The notes under the pieces are model-generated. The model saw only the letters and a list, made by a program, of their open reading frames with translations. It did no database searches and was not told the DNA's origin. Of a stretch of DNA of 64,000 bases, positions 9,162-18,248 are shown piece by piece. The stretch's first letter is position 1; each line of letters starts with the position of its first letter. Source of the stretch: Zobellia amurskyensis (GTDB lineage Bacteria > Bacteroidota > Bacteroidia > Flavobacteriales > Flavobacteriaceae); NCBI RefSeq assembly GCF_009725985.1, contig NZ_RCNR01000005.1:1-64000 (forward strand), given 5' to 3'. The position numbers and the translations under genes were made by a program.

Positions 9162-10462
9162 AACGACTGATAATTTGCGTCCTTACACTTCTTTTCATTA
9201 GTTGTAAAGAGAACTCCACCCCTCTAGATATACCCGCTCCAAAAGAGGACGCGTACACTTCAGACACACTAAGCCTTTCAGAAAAAGTGTATTACGATAA
9301 AGTTTTGGGAGCCCTGGTGGGTTCCGCCATTGGTGATGCCATGGGCGCCTCTACCGAAATGTGGTCCCGAAAAGACATTCAACTTAAATACGGCTACATT
9401 ACCACCCTTACCCCAGCCGTACGCCAACAATCGCCAGAAGGCACATGGGACCATAATTTAATTGCCGGCGCCACAACGGACGATACCCGTTGGAAATACG
9501 CCATGGTTAAATATCTGTCAAAAAATAAGGGAGATTTCAATGCTACTAACTTCACCCATTTCATAACGGAATATTATGCATCGCTCACAAAAACCATAAG
9601 TGATAACGGTTCTGTACCGGACACCGATTTTCTAGACACACAAATTGAAAAAATAGACTGGATCAAAGAATGGGCCCGCGTAAGCATGGCCTACCAAAAA
9701 GATACCGAAACCTACCTTAAAGCCATGAACCGCTTTTACGGTGGAGAAATGTCTTGTGCCGGGCAATTGTACACGCCTATGTTCGGACTCATAAGCAACA
9801 GTCCAGAAGACTCCTATACCCTTGCCTATGACCACACTTTGTTTGATTTGGGCTATGCTAAGGATATTTCATCTTTAGTGTCTGCAATGACACATATGGC
9901 CCTTCGCACTAAAAATATCGACTCAATAATAAACACGGCCACCTTTGTAGATCCGTTGGGATACCAAGACAGCAGACTGGTTGGACGTATTTCCTATAAC
10001 ATCGCCGATGCCTCTGTAAAAAAAATACTATCCATTAAACAACTTGTATTAGCGGACACCTTAACGCCTCAAGACAGTATTCTATTTAAAATTCCTGAGG
10101 GATTTAACGGGACCCAAAAGGAATGGACCCGCCAAGAACTGGCCTATCAATTTTTAGAGGAAAACGAAAAAGCCATTCCCTTTCACTCTGGAGAAATTTG
10201 GCAGATTTTAATTACCGCATTAGAATATGGAGAAGGCGATTTTGAAAAAACACTTCAATTCATAGTCAACTACGGGCGCGACAATGACACCGTTGCCGCA
10301 GTGGCAGGAATGATTCTGGGCGCAAAAGACGGTTACTCCAATCTACCCATAGCGCTCCGTACACAAGCACTTAAAGTCAACAAAGAAAATATGGGTATAG
10401 ATTTAGAAGCACTGGCTCTTGAGATGGTAGAAAAAAAGCATATAGACCTCCGCAATCCTTAG
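9158..10462 (+). CDS. ADP-ribosylglycohydrolase-family lipoprotein
   Basis: This 434-residue protein starts with a lipoprotein signal ending in LLFISCK, so it is probably anchored in the envelope. The rest is an ADP-ribosylglycohydrolase fold (DraG/ARH family). Visible metal-binding motifs are GSAIGDAMGAS near residue 50, TTDDTRW near 105 and GRDNDTVAAVAG near 372. The family hydrolyses N- or O-glycosidic bonds to ribose using two Mg ions. An exported member cannot easily act on cytoplasmic ADP-ribosylated proteins, so a ribosyl small molecule is plausible (inference). It overlaps the kinase gene by 4 nt (ATGA). Confidence 0.88.
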   Translation: MKRLIICVLTLLFISCKENSTPLDIPAPKEDAYTSDTLSLSEKVYYDKVLGALVGSAIGDAMGASTEMWSRKDIQLKYGYITTLTPAVRQQSPEGTWDHNLIAGATTDDTRWKYAMVKYLSKNKGDFNATNFTHFITEYYASLTKTISDNGSVPDTDFLDTQIEKIDWIKEWARVSMAYQKDTETYLKAMNRFYGGEMSCAGQLYTPMFGLISNSPEDSYTLAYDHTLFDLGYAKDISSLVSAMTHMALRTKNIDSIINTATFVDPLGYQDSRLVGRISYNIADASVKKILSIKQLVLADTLTPQDSILFKIPEGFNGTQKEWTRQELAYQFLEENEKAIPFHSGEIWQILITALEYGEGDFEKTLQFIVNYGRDNDTVAAVAGMILGAKDGYSNLPIALRTQALKVNKENMGIDLEALALEMVEKKHIDLRNP

Positions 10463-10495
10463 TTTTTACTTAACAACACCCACTCTTTTTAATAG

Positions 10496-10503
10496 TATAT
10501 TTG
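10496..10503 (+). promoter_or_regulatory. promoter -7 box upstream of the rhodanese gene
   Basis: TATATTTG matches the Bacteroidota TAnnTTTG box exactly and lies 25 nt before the ATG at 10529. I see no clear TTG at the -33 position. Confidence 0.5.
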
Positions 10504-10528
10504 TAGTTGTACCACTAGCACCACTCTC

Positions 10529-11026
10529 ATGAAAACATGGTTAAGCACTATACTATTTCTTTGGGTTGTTTCAATTTCCTTTTCACAGAACAAGATTGAC
10601 AAAACCCTGAAAAAACTCAACAAAGAATCTGTAGAGTATATTCATGTTGACGCCCTTAAAAGCGATACAAATCCTATTTTATTGGATGCCCGAGAAAAAG
10701 CTGAATTTGACGTTAGCCACTTAAAAAATGCTATTTGGGTGGGATATGACACCTTTCAATTAGATTCCGTTGTTCAAAAACTTCAAAATAAAAACAGTGA
10801 AATAATCGTTTATTGTTCTATTGGGGTTAGATCGGAAAACATTGGCGAGAAGTTAGAAAAAGCCGGTTACACCAACGTTAAAAATCTCTACGGAGGTATT
10901 TTTGAATGGAAAAACGAAGGAAACCCTGTGTATGACCCCTCTGGGAATGAAACCGAGCAAGTACATGCTTTTAATAAACATTGGGGCAAATTGCTTACTA
11001 GTGGAGAGAAAGTTTACGACAAATAA
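10529..11026 (+). CDS. exported rhodanese-like sulfurtransferase
   Basis: This 165-residue protein has a signal peptide (cleavage near SFSQ) and a single rhodanese domain at about 35-130. The active-site Cys96 is in YCSIGVRS, with the supporting motifs LLDAREKAEFDVSHL and NLYGGIFEW. The six-residue loop after Cys fits single-domain rhodaneses such as GlpE. Periplasmic location follows from the signal peptide. The C-terminal tail with HAFNKHWGKLL is outside the usual domain. It sits in the arsenosugar-associated cluster; rhodanese-like proteins can act on thiols or, in related Acr2 enzymes, on arsenate, but no such activity can be read from the sequence. Confidence 0.86.
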   Translation: MKTWLSTILFLWVVSISFSQNKIDKTLKKLNKESVEYIHVDALKSDTNPILLDAREKAEFDVSHLKNAIWVGYDTFQLDSVVQKLQNKNSEIIVYCSIGVRSENIGEKLEKAGYTNVKNLYGGIFEWKNEGNPVYDPSGNETEQVHAFNKHWGKLLTSGEKVYDK

Positions 11027-11084
11027 AACGTCCAATAGACTCAAGCAATTTAAACACATTACAAACAATTAAAACCTTTCTCAT

Positions 11085-11762
11085 TTGAGTATTATATCTC
11101 CTCAAGAAAAACAAAAAGATGCAGCTACGGTAAATTACACCAATGTAGCATCTAAAAATCTTCTGCTCATCTTTACACGCAACCCACAATTGGGCAAATG
11201 CAAAACTAGGTTGGCAGCCACTGTTGGAAACGAAATAGCTCTGGACATTTACAAGTTTTTACTGAACCACACAGTTAACATCACAAAAAACCTAAATGCC
11301 GCAAAACAAGTGTGGTACTCAGAAGAAGTTTGGGAAGATGATATCTGGAGCTCGAGCATATTTGATAAAAGGTTACAACAAGGCGAGGATTTAGGTATCC
11401 GAATGGCAAAGGCTTTTCAAGATGGGTTCGCTTCAGGTTTTGAACGTATTCTCGTTATTGGAAGCGATATGTACGACCTTAACGAAAGTGATTTACAAAA
11501 CGCTTTTTCGGAATTGAAGAAAAAGGATTTTGTGGTTGGACCTGCAGAAGACGGCGGCTACTATCTTTTAGGAATGAATTCCTTTAAACCGGAGCTATTT
11601 TCCAATAAAGATTGGGGCAAAAACACCGTTCTAACCGATACCTTAGAAAATTTAAAAAACGAAAAATATCATATTTTAGAAGAGCGAAACGATGTAGACA
11701 TTTATGAGGACATCAAAGATGTAGACGCCTTTCACCCCTATTTAAAACATATTAAAGCATGA
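11085..11762 (+). CDS. TIGR04282-family arsenosugar-associated glycosyltransferase (DUF2064)
   Basis: This 225-residue cytoplasmic nucleotidyl/glycosyltransferase-like protein has the DUF2064 pattern. It has a nucleotide-binding start FTRNPQLGKCKTRLA near residue 30, GSDMYDL as the DxD-like site near 128, and GPAEDGGYYLLGM near 155. It matches the family named for its association with arsenosugar biosynthesis (TIGR04282). No in-frame ATG precedes the domain, so I use the TTG at 11085. The stop overlaps the next ATG by 4 nt. The TIGR04283 partner lies 1.7 kb downstream. Confidence 0.85.
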   Translation: MSIISPQEKQKDAATVNYTNVASKNLLLIFTRNPQLGKCKTRLAATVGNEIALDIYKFLLNHTVNITKNLNAAKQVWYSEEVWEDDIWSSSIFDKRLQQGEDLGIRMAKAFQDGFASGFERILVIGSDMYDLNESDLQNAFSELKKKDFVVGPAEDGGYYLLGMNSFKPELFSNKDWGKNTVLTDTLENLKNEKYHILEERNDVDIYEDIKDVDAFHPYLKHIKA

Positions 11763-12574
11763 TACGCAAACAATTAAACGAGTCTGTAGCCTACTTACAG
11801 AGCAAAGGATTTGATAATCCTGAAATTGGTATTGTACTGGGTACCGGCCTTGGCAAACTAGCAGACCAGATAGAAGACCCGATAGAAGCACACTACAACC
11901 ATATACCCTTCTTTCCTTTGGCAACTGTAGAGTTTCATTCCGGAAAGCTCATTTATGGTACTTTGGAAGGCAAAAAGGCAGTAGTCATGCAAGGGCGTTT
12001 TCACCTGTACGAAGGGTATGATTTTATGGATATTACCTATCCCATTCGTGTAATGCACCAACTGGGTATTAAAAAATTATTTATTTCTAATGCTGCAGGC
12101 GCCATCAATTTAGACTACAAGGAAGGTGATTTAATGCTTATTGAAGACCATATTAATCTCCAAGGCGGTTCTCCATTGGCATTTAAAGGCGTTGGGCAGT
12201 TTGGCGACCGTTTTACAGACATGTCAGAACCATATGACGTACCCATGCGCCAAACCCTCTCTAAAATTGCGGAGCAAGAAGAAATAACACTTCACAGAGG
12301 TGTATACGTTTCCGTAGTAGGCCCACAATTAGAGACCAAAGCAGAATATCGAATGCTGAAAATTATTGGCGCAGATGCAGTGGGTATGAGTACGGTGCCC
12401 GAAGTTATTGTTGCAAATCACCTAAACGTGCCCATTATTGCCGTTTCGGTAATTACCGATGAATGTAATCCGGACAACTTAAAACCAGCGGACATACAAC
12501 GCATACTTAAAACGGCCGAAGCTGCGGAACCGAAAATGGTAAAATTATTTCGGGAGCTGATTAAAACGTTATAG
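11759..12574 (+). CDS. punA: purine-nucleoside phosphorylase (trimeric, PNP/MTAP family)
   Basis: This enzyme splits purine nucleosides with phosphate to give the free base and ribose-1-phosphate. The 271-residue protein shows the trimeric PNP motifs: LGTGLGKLA at 27-35, RFHLYEGYD near 80, SNAAGAIN near 110, and PQLETKAEYRML near 190. The motif VGMSTVPEV follows. A base-contacting Asn is probably in ITDECNPDN near 240, where PNPs have VTNxA, so specificity could differ. It overlaps the TIGR04282 gene, which ties it to the same pathway; methylthioadenosine phosphorylases belong to the same superfamily. Confidence 0.92.
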   Translation: MIRKQLNESVAYLQSKGFDNPEIGIVLGTGLGKLADQIEDPIEAHYNHIPFFPLATVEFHSGKLIYGTLEGKKAVVMQGRFHLYEGYDFMDITYPIRVMHQLGIKKLFISNAAGAINLDYKEGDLMLIEDHINLQGGSPLAFKGVGQFGDRFTDMSEPYDVPMRQTLSKIAEQEEITLHRGVYVSVVGPQLETKAEYRMLKIIGADAVGMSTVPEVIVANHLNVPIIAVSVITDECNPDNLKPADIQRILKTAEAAEPKMVKLFRELIKTL

Positions 12575-12666
12575 ACTATTTCTTTTGAACTTAAAACAGA
12601 AACAGGTTAACTCCTAAATGTAAGTTTTTGTGTTAATCCGCTACTTATTGCTAAACCATAGACGGT

Positions 12667-13437
12667 ATGCAATATAATTTAATGGCTAAAATGGCAGTGT
12701 TATCAATTTTTTCCTTAGCGGGCCTTTTTTCCTTTTTTGGAGGAAAAGAAATGCCGCAACACCAATTTCTTGGTAGCGAACGAAATGAAATTTTAAATCA
12801 CTCCGCTTGGAACTCCCTCTTAAAAAAGTATGTAGATAACACAGGTAATGTAGACTATAAAGCTTTTAAGACCGACCAAGCCGCCCTTACCTCCTATCTA
12901 GATGATTTGGCACATACCAAGCCGTCTGAAAAATGGTCAAAAGAGGAAGGACTTGCCTATTACATTAACCTTTACAATGCCGCTACTGTACAGCTAATTT
13001 TAGATAATTACCCTACCAAAAGCATAAAAGACATTAAGGACCCATGGGGAAAAGAATGGGTTAAAATTGGCAGCGAAACTTATTCATTAGGCGATATTGA
13101 ACATAAAATTCTCCGTAAAATGGACGAGCCCAGAATTCATTTTGCCATCAACTGCGCCTCCTTTTCATGTCCAAAATTATTGAACGAAGCATATACAGCC
13201 TCAGCATTGGAGAATCAACTACAAAAAGCCACCGAGGATTTTGTGAACGACCCGACGCGAAATAACATTTCAAAAGAAAAACTACAGCTTTCTAATATTT
13301 TTAAATGGTATAAGAAGGATTTTACCGAGAACGGTAACCTTATAGATTATATCAAAGAATATAGCCATACGGACATCAATCCAAAGGCGAGTATTAAGTA
13401 TGTTACTTACGATTGGAGTTTAAATGAGAAAAAATAG
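12667..13437 (+). CDS. exported DUF547 protein
   Basis: This 256-residue protein has an N-terminal hydrophobic signal (residues 8-25) and a DUF547 domain over most of the rest. Conserved segments are YYINLYNAATVQLIL, HKILRKMDEPRIHFAINCASFSCPKL and IFKWYKKDF. The Asn/His/Cys arrangement resembles a cysteine-peptidase or transglutaminase-like fold, but the activity of the family is not established. It overlaps the TIGR04283 gene by 14 nt. A paralogue is encoded at 24386-25105. Confidence 0.85.
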   Translation: MQYNLMAKMAVLSIFSLAGLFSFFGGKEMPQHQFLGSERNEILNHSAWNSLLKKYVDNTGNVDYKAFKTDQAALTSYLDDLAHTKPSEKWSKEEGLAYYINLYNAATVQLILDNYPTKSIKDIKDPWGKEWVKIGSETYSLGDIEHKILRKMDEPRIHFAINCASFSCPKLLNEAYTASALENQLQKATEDFVNDPTRNNISKEKLQLSNIFKWYKKDFTENGNLIDYIKEYSHTDINPKASIKYVTYDWSLNEKK

Positions 13438-14128
13438 ACTTCAAATAAGTATTATTATTCCGGTATTGAACGAGTCCGAAGGCATTGCCCACACACTCAA
13501 CTATCTAACCGAAAACAGCTCCCCTGAAAACATCAAAGAAATATTGATCGTAGATGGCGGAAGTATTGATAATACAGTAGTAATAGCAGAACAAAATGGT
13601 GGAAAGGCTATACATTCCCCCAGGGGCCGCTCTAAACAATTAAATCATGGAGCCAAGTATGCAAGCGCTGAAATCCTTTATTTCCTTCATGCCGACACTT
13701 TACCTCCAAAAGATTTTGACCAATCTATAGTAAACGCCGTAGAGAGTGGTCATAAAACGGGTTGTTTCCAAATGAAGTTTGATAGCGATAGTAATTTCTT
13801 AAGCTTTTTTGCCTGGTTTACCCGCGTTAACCATAAATTATGTAGGGGCGGAGACCAATCTTTGTTCATAACAGAGCAATTTTTTAAGAGCTCAGGTGGG
13901 TTCAACGAAGCCTATGTAGTCTATGAAGACAATGAATTTATAGGCCGATTATACAAAAAAACTTCCTTTAAAATCTTGCCACGACACGTAAAAACCTCAG
14001 CAAGAAGGTATGAAGAAAGAGGTATGCTAAAACTGCAGTATCATTTTGGAATGATGCACCTAAAAAACTACTTAGGAGCAGGGCCAGAGCAGTTGTACGA
14101 CTATTACAAAAGAAAGATTTCCGTTTAG
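13424..14128 (+). CDS. TIGR04283-family arsenosugar-associated glycosyltransferase (GT2)
   Basis: This 234-residue GT-A fold family 2 glycosyltransferase starts ISIIIPVLNESEGI, with VDGGSIDNT and LHADTLPP as nucleotide-sugar and DxD-type sites. GGDQSLFI near 140 and YEDNEFIGRLY near 167 are typical of the family named TIGR04283, linked to arsenosugar biosynthesis. There is no membrane anchor, so it acts in the cytoplasm. It ends the plus-strand cluster. Its stop overlaps the stop of the convergent amidase gene by 4 nt. Confidence 0.87.
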   Translation: MRKNRLQISIIIPVLNESEGIAHTLNYLTENSSPENIKEILIVDGGSIDNTVVIAEQNGGKAIHSPRGRSKQLNHGAKYASAEILYFLHADTLPPKDFDQSIVNAVESGHKTGCFQMKFDSDSNFLSFFAWFTRVNHKLCRGGDQSLFITEQFFKSSGGFNEAYVVYEDNEFIGRLYKKTSFKILPRHVKTSARRYEERGMLKLQYHFGMMHLKNYLGAGPEQLYDYYKRKISV

Positions 14129-15225
14129 CGAATAGGTCCTATTTCCCCTAGCTCGTGATCAAGAAGAACCCCTTCGCTAATCCATTTGGCCAAAGCTTGT
14201 CTGTTTTCAGGATCCAGGATCCGTCTTTGATCTTTCTTATTTCTAATATTCCCTACCTCTATAAAGGTCATTGCCGGATGTGTCTTTTTTACTAGATACA
14301 ATGAAGTTCTATCTTCAAATGTTCCCGAATAGGTCCGGTTAGGCTGATATTTTTTATATTTTTTCTGAAAGGTCTTATGTATGCTTTCTGCCAACTTTTT
14401 ACCATTCTTGCTCTTTTCATGGTGGTAAAAAAATACATCTATGTTCTGCCCCACACTACGGCTGTCTATATGCGTAACTATGAGGCGTTGGTATTTACCC
14501 CTATTTTGTCTGTACAGGTCATTTACAATATCTACCCGCTGTCTTAAACGGGCCACTTGGTTCAATGGTATAGTCTTATTGGGGTACGCCACTTCATCAT
14601 GATCTATTTCTAGAACACGCTCATCCCTGATTCCATCGTTCTCATCTCTAATGATAATATATACCGTAGCCCCGTGTGACAATAGCTCTTTGGCCAAACG
14701 CAACGTAATGTCGTACGCGTATTCATCTTCCGCTATAGATTTTCCGCCATAAGTAGCCATTGCTCCGGGGTCTGGACCACCATGGCCAGAAACCAGGTAA
14801 TAGACCGCACCTTTTAACTGCTCGCTATTAGGTATTACCGTCTCATGATCTTTCCCAAATATGGCGTATTTCTTTCCTTCTATCTTTTTTATTTCTTTGG
14901 TTTTTCTCTGTATAGAGTCCACAACATCTACAGTGTCCAAGTCCGCGGAAGGTATTTTGTAGGTTCTACCCGCATACAGGTGAATGCTATCGCGTAGATT
15001 TTCAATATTCATTGATATAAAATCATCATAGTGATCATAAGGGTTCACCCCTTGTTTTCTTAATAAAGAAAGTATACCATCGCCCTTTTCGGCAACAACG
15101 GTTTTGATCGTATCCTGAGCAAAAGACGACATTGTAAAACCAATAGCAATAACGAGCAAACCTGCTATTTTTAAGCGATAAGAAAAACTATAAATCATTG
15201 AATAAACTGTATCAAAAACCGACAT
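14125..15225 (-). CDS. N-acetylmuramoyl-L-alanine amidase (Amidase_3)
   Basis: This 366-residue exported enzyme is predicted to cut the amide bond between MurNAc and the stem peptide. The signal peptide ends near SSFAQD. Residues 40-100 look LysM-like (AEKGDGILSLLRK, then YAGRTYKIP). The catalytic domain has the zinc-site motifs SGHGGPDPGA near 143, an acidic EDEYAYD, THIDSRS near 240, and the active-site region FIEVGNIRN near 320. A second possible start is Met10. A promoter is visible 75 nt upstream. Confidence 0.87.
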   Translation of the reverse strand: MSVFDTVYSMIYSFSYRLKIAGLLVIAIGFTMSSFAQDTIKTVVAEKGDGILSLLRKQGVNPYDHYDDFISMNIENLRDSIHLYAGRTYKIPSADLDTVDVVDSIQRKTKEIKKIEGKKYAIFGKDHETVIPNSEQLKGAVYYLVSGHGGPDPGAMATYGGKSIAEDEYAYDITLRLAKELLSHGATVYIIIRDENDGIRDERVLEIDHDEVAYPNKTIPLNQVARLRQRVDIVNDLYRQNRGKYQRLIVTHIDSRSVGQNIDVFFYHHEKSKNGKKLAESIHKTFQKKYKKYQPNRTYSGTFEDRTSLYLVKKTHPAMTFIEVGNIRNKKDQRRILDPENRQALAKWISEGVLLDHELGEIGPIR

Positions 15226-15299
15226 ATATCTGTTTGACCAAGAAAATGGTTCTTTCTGTGAAAATCAAAAACAATGCCTAAAATTATTGGAATCCGATA

Positions 15300-15328
15300 C
15301 AAAATTAAAGAACAACCGAATAAAACAA
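15300..15328 (-). promoter_or_regulatory. promoter of the amidase gene
   Basis: On the minus strand TTG (15326-15328) is followed after 18 nt by TAATTTTG (15300-15307), a full match to the Bacteroidota promoter form. The transcript would start near 15293. Confidence 0.6.
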
Positions 15329-15384
15329 GAAGGCTTTGAATAATTTAGTTAACGATTTCTTCAACAGTCCATATGCTATATACC

Positions 15385-16266
15385 TCAAGTAAATTGACTT
15401 TGCCGATAGCTTTTGGGCGATTGCCCTATATGTCTTTTAAAATATTTTACAAAGTACGAGGCATCCTCAAATCCCAATCGGAATGCAATTTCATTAATCT
15501 GAAGTGTAGTAAACCGCACCAATCTTTTAGCTTCCAATATAGTTCGCTCAGCAATAACCTGAGATGGTGACCTCCCCACCACTGCGTTAGTTAAGGTAGA
15601 TAATGTCTTAGGTGAAATATTTAAAATATTGGCATATTCACCCACCGAAAGACCTTCTTTAAAATGAGCCTCTATCAATTCTTTAAACTCAAAAAACTGT
15701 CTTTCGTAAAGACTATTAAGCTGAATGGGACTATGAGCATCTTCTTGATGAAAACGCTCCAACTGTATTAAAAAGGCCTTTAATAAAAAACGGATACTGT
15801 CTTCGTAACCAAAACGATTTCGCTCCTCCAATTCGGTTTGTATCAAAGAAATATAGGTTGAAGCTATATTTACGGTAGCTCCTTCAATGGTATAACAAGG
15901 CTTTTCTAACATATGAAATATGTTGAATTTCAAAAACATATCTACATCCGTATGCTTAAAAAAGCTCTCATTAAAATGAATAAGCCAACCTTGGACCTCC
16001 TCATTTTTATCAAAAGCATGCACCTGGTCTTTTGTAACAAAGAGCAGGGTATTCTTTTTAATAGCATACTTTTTAAAATCTACGGTATGTGTACCACCAT
16101 CATTAAAAAACCATATAATTTGATAATAGCTATGAGAATGTGGTACCGCAGCCAAATTGCCACTTTTTTTCCTGTAGGCATTTAGATTATACAGCTCAAA
16201 CTGAAGTTTTCGAGGGTCTGATTTATGAAGGTGATACTGTTCAATCTTTGTTTTTGAACGTTGCAT
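15385..16266 (-). CDS. AraC-family transcriptional regulator
   Basis: This is a 293-residue regulator. The N-terminal half is a cupin-like ligand-binding domain with HSHSYYQIIWFFNDGGTH near 45. The last 100 residues hold two helix-turn-helix motifs, the second containing the family signature region AFRLGFEDASYFVKYFKR. The frame is open further upstream, into the oxidase gene, but the ATG at 16266 gives a normal N terminus and avoids a 64-nt overlap. It probably controls the upstream amine oxidase gene, with which it could be co-transcribed; the inducer is unknown. Confidence 0.86.
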   Translation of the reverse strand: MQRSKTKIEQYHLHKSDPRKLQFELYNLNAYRKKSGNLAAVPHSHSYYQIIWFFNDGGTHTVDFKKYAIKKNTLLFVTKDQVHAFDKNEEVQGWLIHFNESFFKHTDVDMFLKFNIFHMLEKPCYTIEGATVNIASTYISLIQTELEERNRFGYEDSIRFLLKAFLIQLERFHQEDAHSPIQLNSLYERQFFEFKELIEAHFKEGLSVGEYANILNISPKTLSTLTNAVVGRSPSQVIAERTILEAKRLVRFTTLQINEIAFRLGFEDASYFVKYFKRHIGQSPKSYRQSQFT

Positions 16267-16327
16267 TCGTTTAGGTTGGTGCTGGTTTACAACCGCTTGG
16301 TCGTAAAAGACAGAGTTCACTAACGGA

Positions 16328-17371
16328 CTACTCCATAAATTTTTCAGCCACATTGATTCCACTATAGATGGCACCATCCATATACCCTCCATGAATTGCC
16401 GAAGTCTCGGCTCCAGAGAGCCGAAGTCTACCGTTCATATAACTTTTGGCAAAAACAGGGTTCCCGTAAGACGGACTCATATAAATAGACTTAATGGTCT
16501 CGCAAGAAGTATGTTTATCTTGAGACCAATCCTTTTCTTGGTAGGTAAGGTAATCCAAAACCTCTGCTCCCAGATATTTGGATAAGTAATCTAGAATCCG
16601 TTGTTTTCTATTTTCTTCTGAGACATCCCTAAGCCCCTCATTTACAAAACCCATAAGCGCATAATGAGAATTAACATCATCATTATGGTCATACAATTCC
16701 GTAACGGCACCTACCTGACCAATGACCATCCCCGAAAAATTCTTTTCTCTCCAAAAAGGGGTCTTAAACGTCAACCCTACTTTAATAGCGTTACTCATCC
16801 ACGTATGGGTTTTGTTCATTGCGTTATTTACCTCAGATGGCAATTCTGGCGTAAAAGAAATTCGCGTAGCTATTAACGGTGGAATGGTCACTATCACTTT
16901 TTTAGCAAAATAGGTTTCCTTATCGGTCTCTACACGTATACCATTTTTGGTTTCATGAATATCCGTCACACTTGTATTCAACTTAATTTTCTTGGAAAAA
17001 GGACTGGCCAAAGCCTGAATCAAAGCTTGAGAATTCCCCTTAATACGATAAGCGGATGGCGTATCCGGATCATTCTCAAAATAGTGCTCTGGCGCCATGG
17101 TGCTATAAACCAAAACACTCTTTCCTTGATTGTACTGATGATATTTAGCTACACCAAGTTCATCCAAAAGACCAATTACAGTTTCATGATGCGTCTGAAA
17201 CCAAGTCGCCCCAAAGTCAATGCCATTCTGGGTTACAATACGCCCACCTATTCGGTCTCGAGACTCCAGTATCGTAAAATCAGTTTTTCCACTTTTATTT
17301 AAATGATAAGCAGACGTAAGACCTGATAACCCGGCCCCTATTATAATGTAATCCGAAGTTGTTGTTACCAT
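16328..17371 (-). CDS. flavin monoamine oxidase-family FAD enzyme
   Basis: This 347-residue FAD-dependent amine oxidase is shorter than the usual 430-460. The N-terminal dinucleotide motif is IIIGAGLSGLTSAYHL, followed by ESRDRIGGRI and GATWF, the FAD-pyrophosphate and flavin contacts. The C-terminal FAD motif is SGAETSAIHGGYMDGAIYSG. It likely oxidises an amine substrate with release of aldehyde and peroxide. No signal peptide is visible. An AraC regulator follows 61 nt downstream. Confidence 0.88.
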   Translation of the reverse strand: MVTTTSDYIIIGAGLSGLTSAYHLNKSGKTDFTILESRDRIGGRIVTQNGIDFGATWFQTHHETVIGLLDELGVAKYHQYNQGKSVLVYSTMAPEHYFENDPDTPSAYRIKGNSQALIQALASPFSKKIKLNTSVTDIHETKNGIRVETDKETYFAKKVIVTIPPLIATRISFTPELPSEVNNAMNKTHTWMSNAIKVGLTFKTPFWREKNFSGMVIGQVGAVTELYDHNDDVNSHYALMGFVNEGLRDVSEENRKQRILDYLSKYLGAEVLDYLTYQEKDWSQDKHTSCETIKSIYMSPSYGNPVFAKSYMNGRLRLSGAETSAIHGGYMDGAIYSGINVAEKFME

Positions 17372-17466
17372 AATTCTAATATGAAATTACACGTTTTAAA
17401 GCAATAAAACGCAATCCAGAAATGCAAGCATTTTGAACTGCGTTAAAACTTAATAAGTATAAGCCG

Positions 17467-18213
17467 TTAATTTCTTCCCGACATTACGCCACCATCCGTA
17501 TCCCAAATAGCACCCGTTACCCACGAAGCTTTGTCCGAAAGTAAAAACGTAATGGTATTTGCCACGTCTTCCGGCTTTCCATACCTACCAATAGGGTGGA
17601 AACCATGAAGACCTTGCAAAGCTTTATGCGCCTCTTCCTTTCCTCCAAAAACAGTATCATAAACAGGAGTTTCAACCACTGCTGGAGATACGGCATTTAC
17701 CCGAATGTTGGAATCTGCCAACTCCATAGCCAAATGCTGGGTTAAAGAGTGCAGACCGGCCTTTTGCATAGAATATGCAGATGACGGAGTTACTTTCACC
17801 GCTTGTTTCGCCCACATAGAGCCTACATTTACAATAGAACCGCCTCCTGTAGCTGCCATTTTTCTGGCTGCTGTTTGAGTAATGAAGAAGAACCCTCTGT
17901 TTAAGTTCATGTAAGAATCATAATCTTCTACACTATGGTCCAAAAAAGGTTTTGGACCAAATATACCCGATGCATTTACTAGATAATCCAGATTATCCCA
18001 CCCATTAATTTGTTGGTTCAGCTTGGCCAAATCATCAGCATTGGTAATATCTATCTTCAAGGTTTTTAAACTACCCATAGCCTCTTCGTTAAATGCTGAT
18101 AACTTTTCAGGATTTGTTCCAACCACATGCACCTCTACGCCCTCATTTAATAGATTTTCAGCCGTTGCTTTTCCTATTCCACTACTACCTCCTATTATCA
18201 ATGCTCTTTTCAT
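17467..18213 (-). CDS. SDR-family oxidoreductase
   Basis: This is a 248-residue classical short-chain dehydrogenase. The cofactor motif is GGSSGIG at residues 7-13, NASG lies near 82, catalytic Ser is in VGSMW, and the YSMQK motif (Tyr-x3-Lys) is near 150. The C-terminal [12 protein letters not shown] is typical. The ATG at 18213 is chosen because it starts directly before the Rossmann fold and has a promoter box just upstream. The longer frame to 18318 has no support. Substrate is unknown. Confidence 0.9.
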   Translation of the reverse strand: MKRALIIGGSSGIGKATAENLLNEGVEVHVVGTNPEKLSAFNEEAMGSLKTLKIDITNADDLAKLNQQINGWDNLDYLVNASGIFGPKPFLDHSVEDYDSYMNLNRGFFFITQTAARKMAATGGGSIVNVGSMWAKQAVKVTPSSAYSMQKAGLHSLTQHLAMELADSNIRVNAVSPAVVETPVYDTVFGGKEEAHKALQGLHGFHPIGRYGKPEDVANTITFLLSDKASWVTGAIWDTDGGVMSGRN

Positions 18214-18240
18214 AATATTACTTTTAGGTTTTAACTGGCA

Positions 18241-18248
18241 CAAAGATA
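18241..18248 (-). promoter_or_regulatory. promoter -7 box of the SDR gene
   Basis: On the minus strand the sequence reads TATCTTTG, an exact TAnnTTTG match. It ends 27 nt before the ATG at 18213, giving a leader of about 20 nt. This supports the shorter start. Confidence 0.55.

Noticed and set aside
16267-16392. Longer N terminus of the AraC regulator
   Set aside because: It would overlap the amine oxidase gene by about 64 nt, and its sequence does not resemble an AraC N terminus. The ATG at 16266 gives a standard protein.
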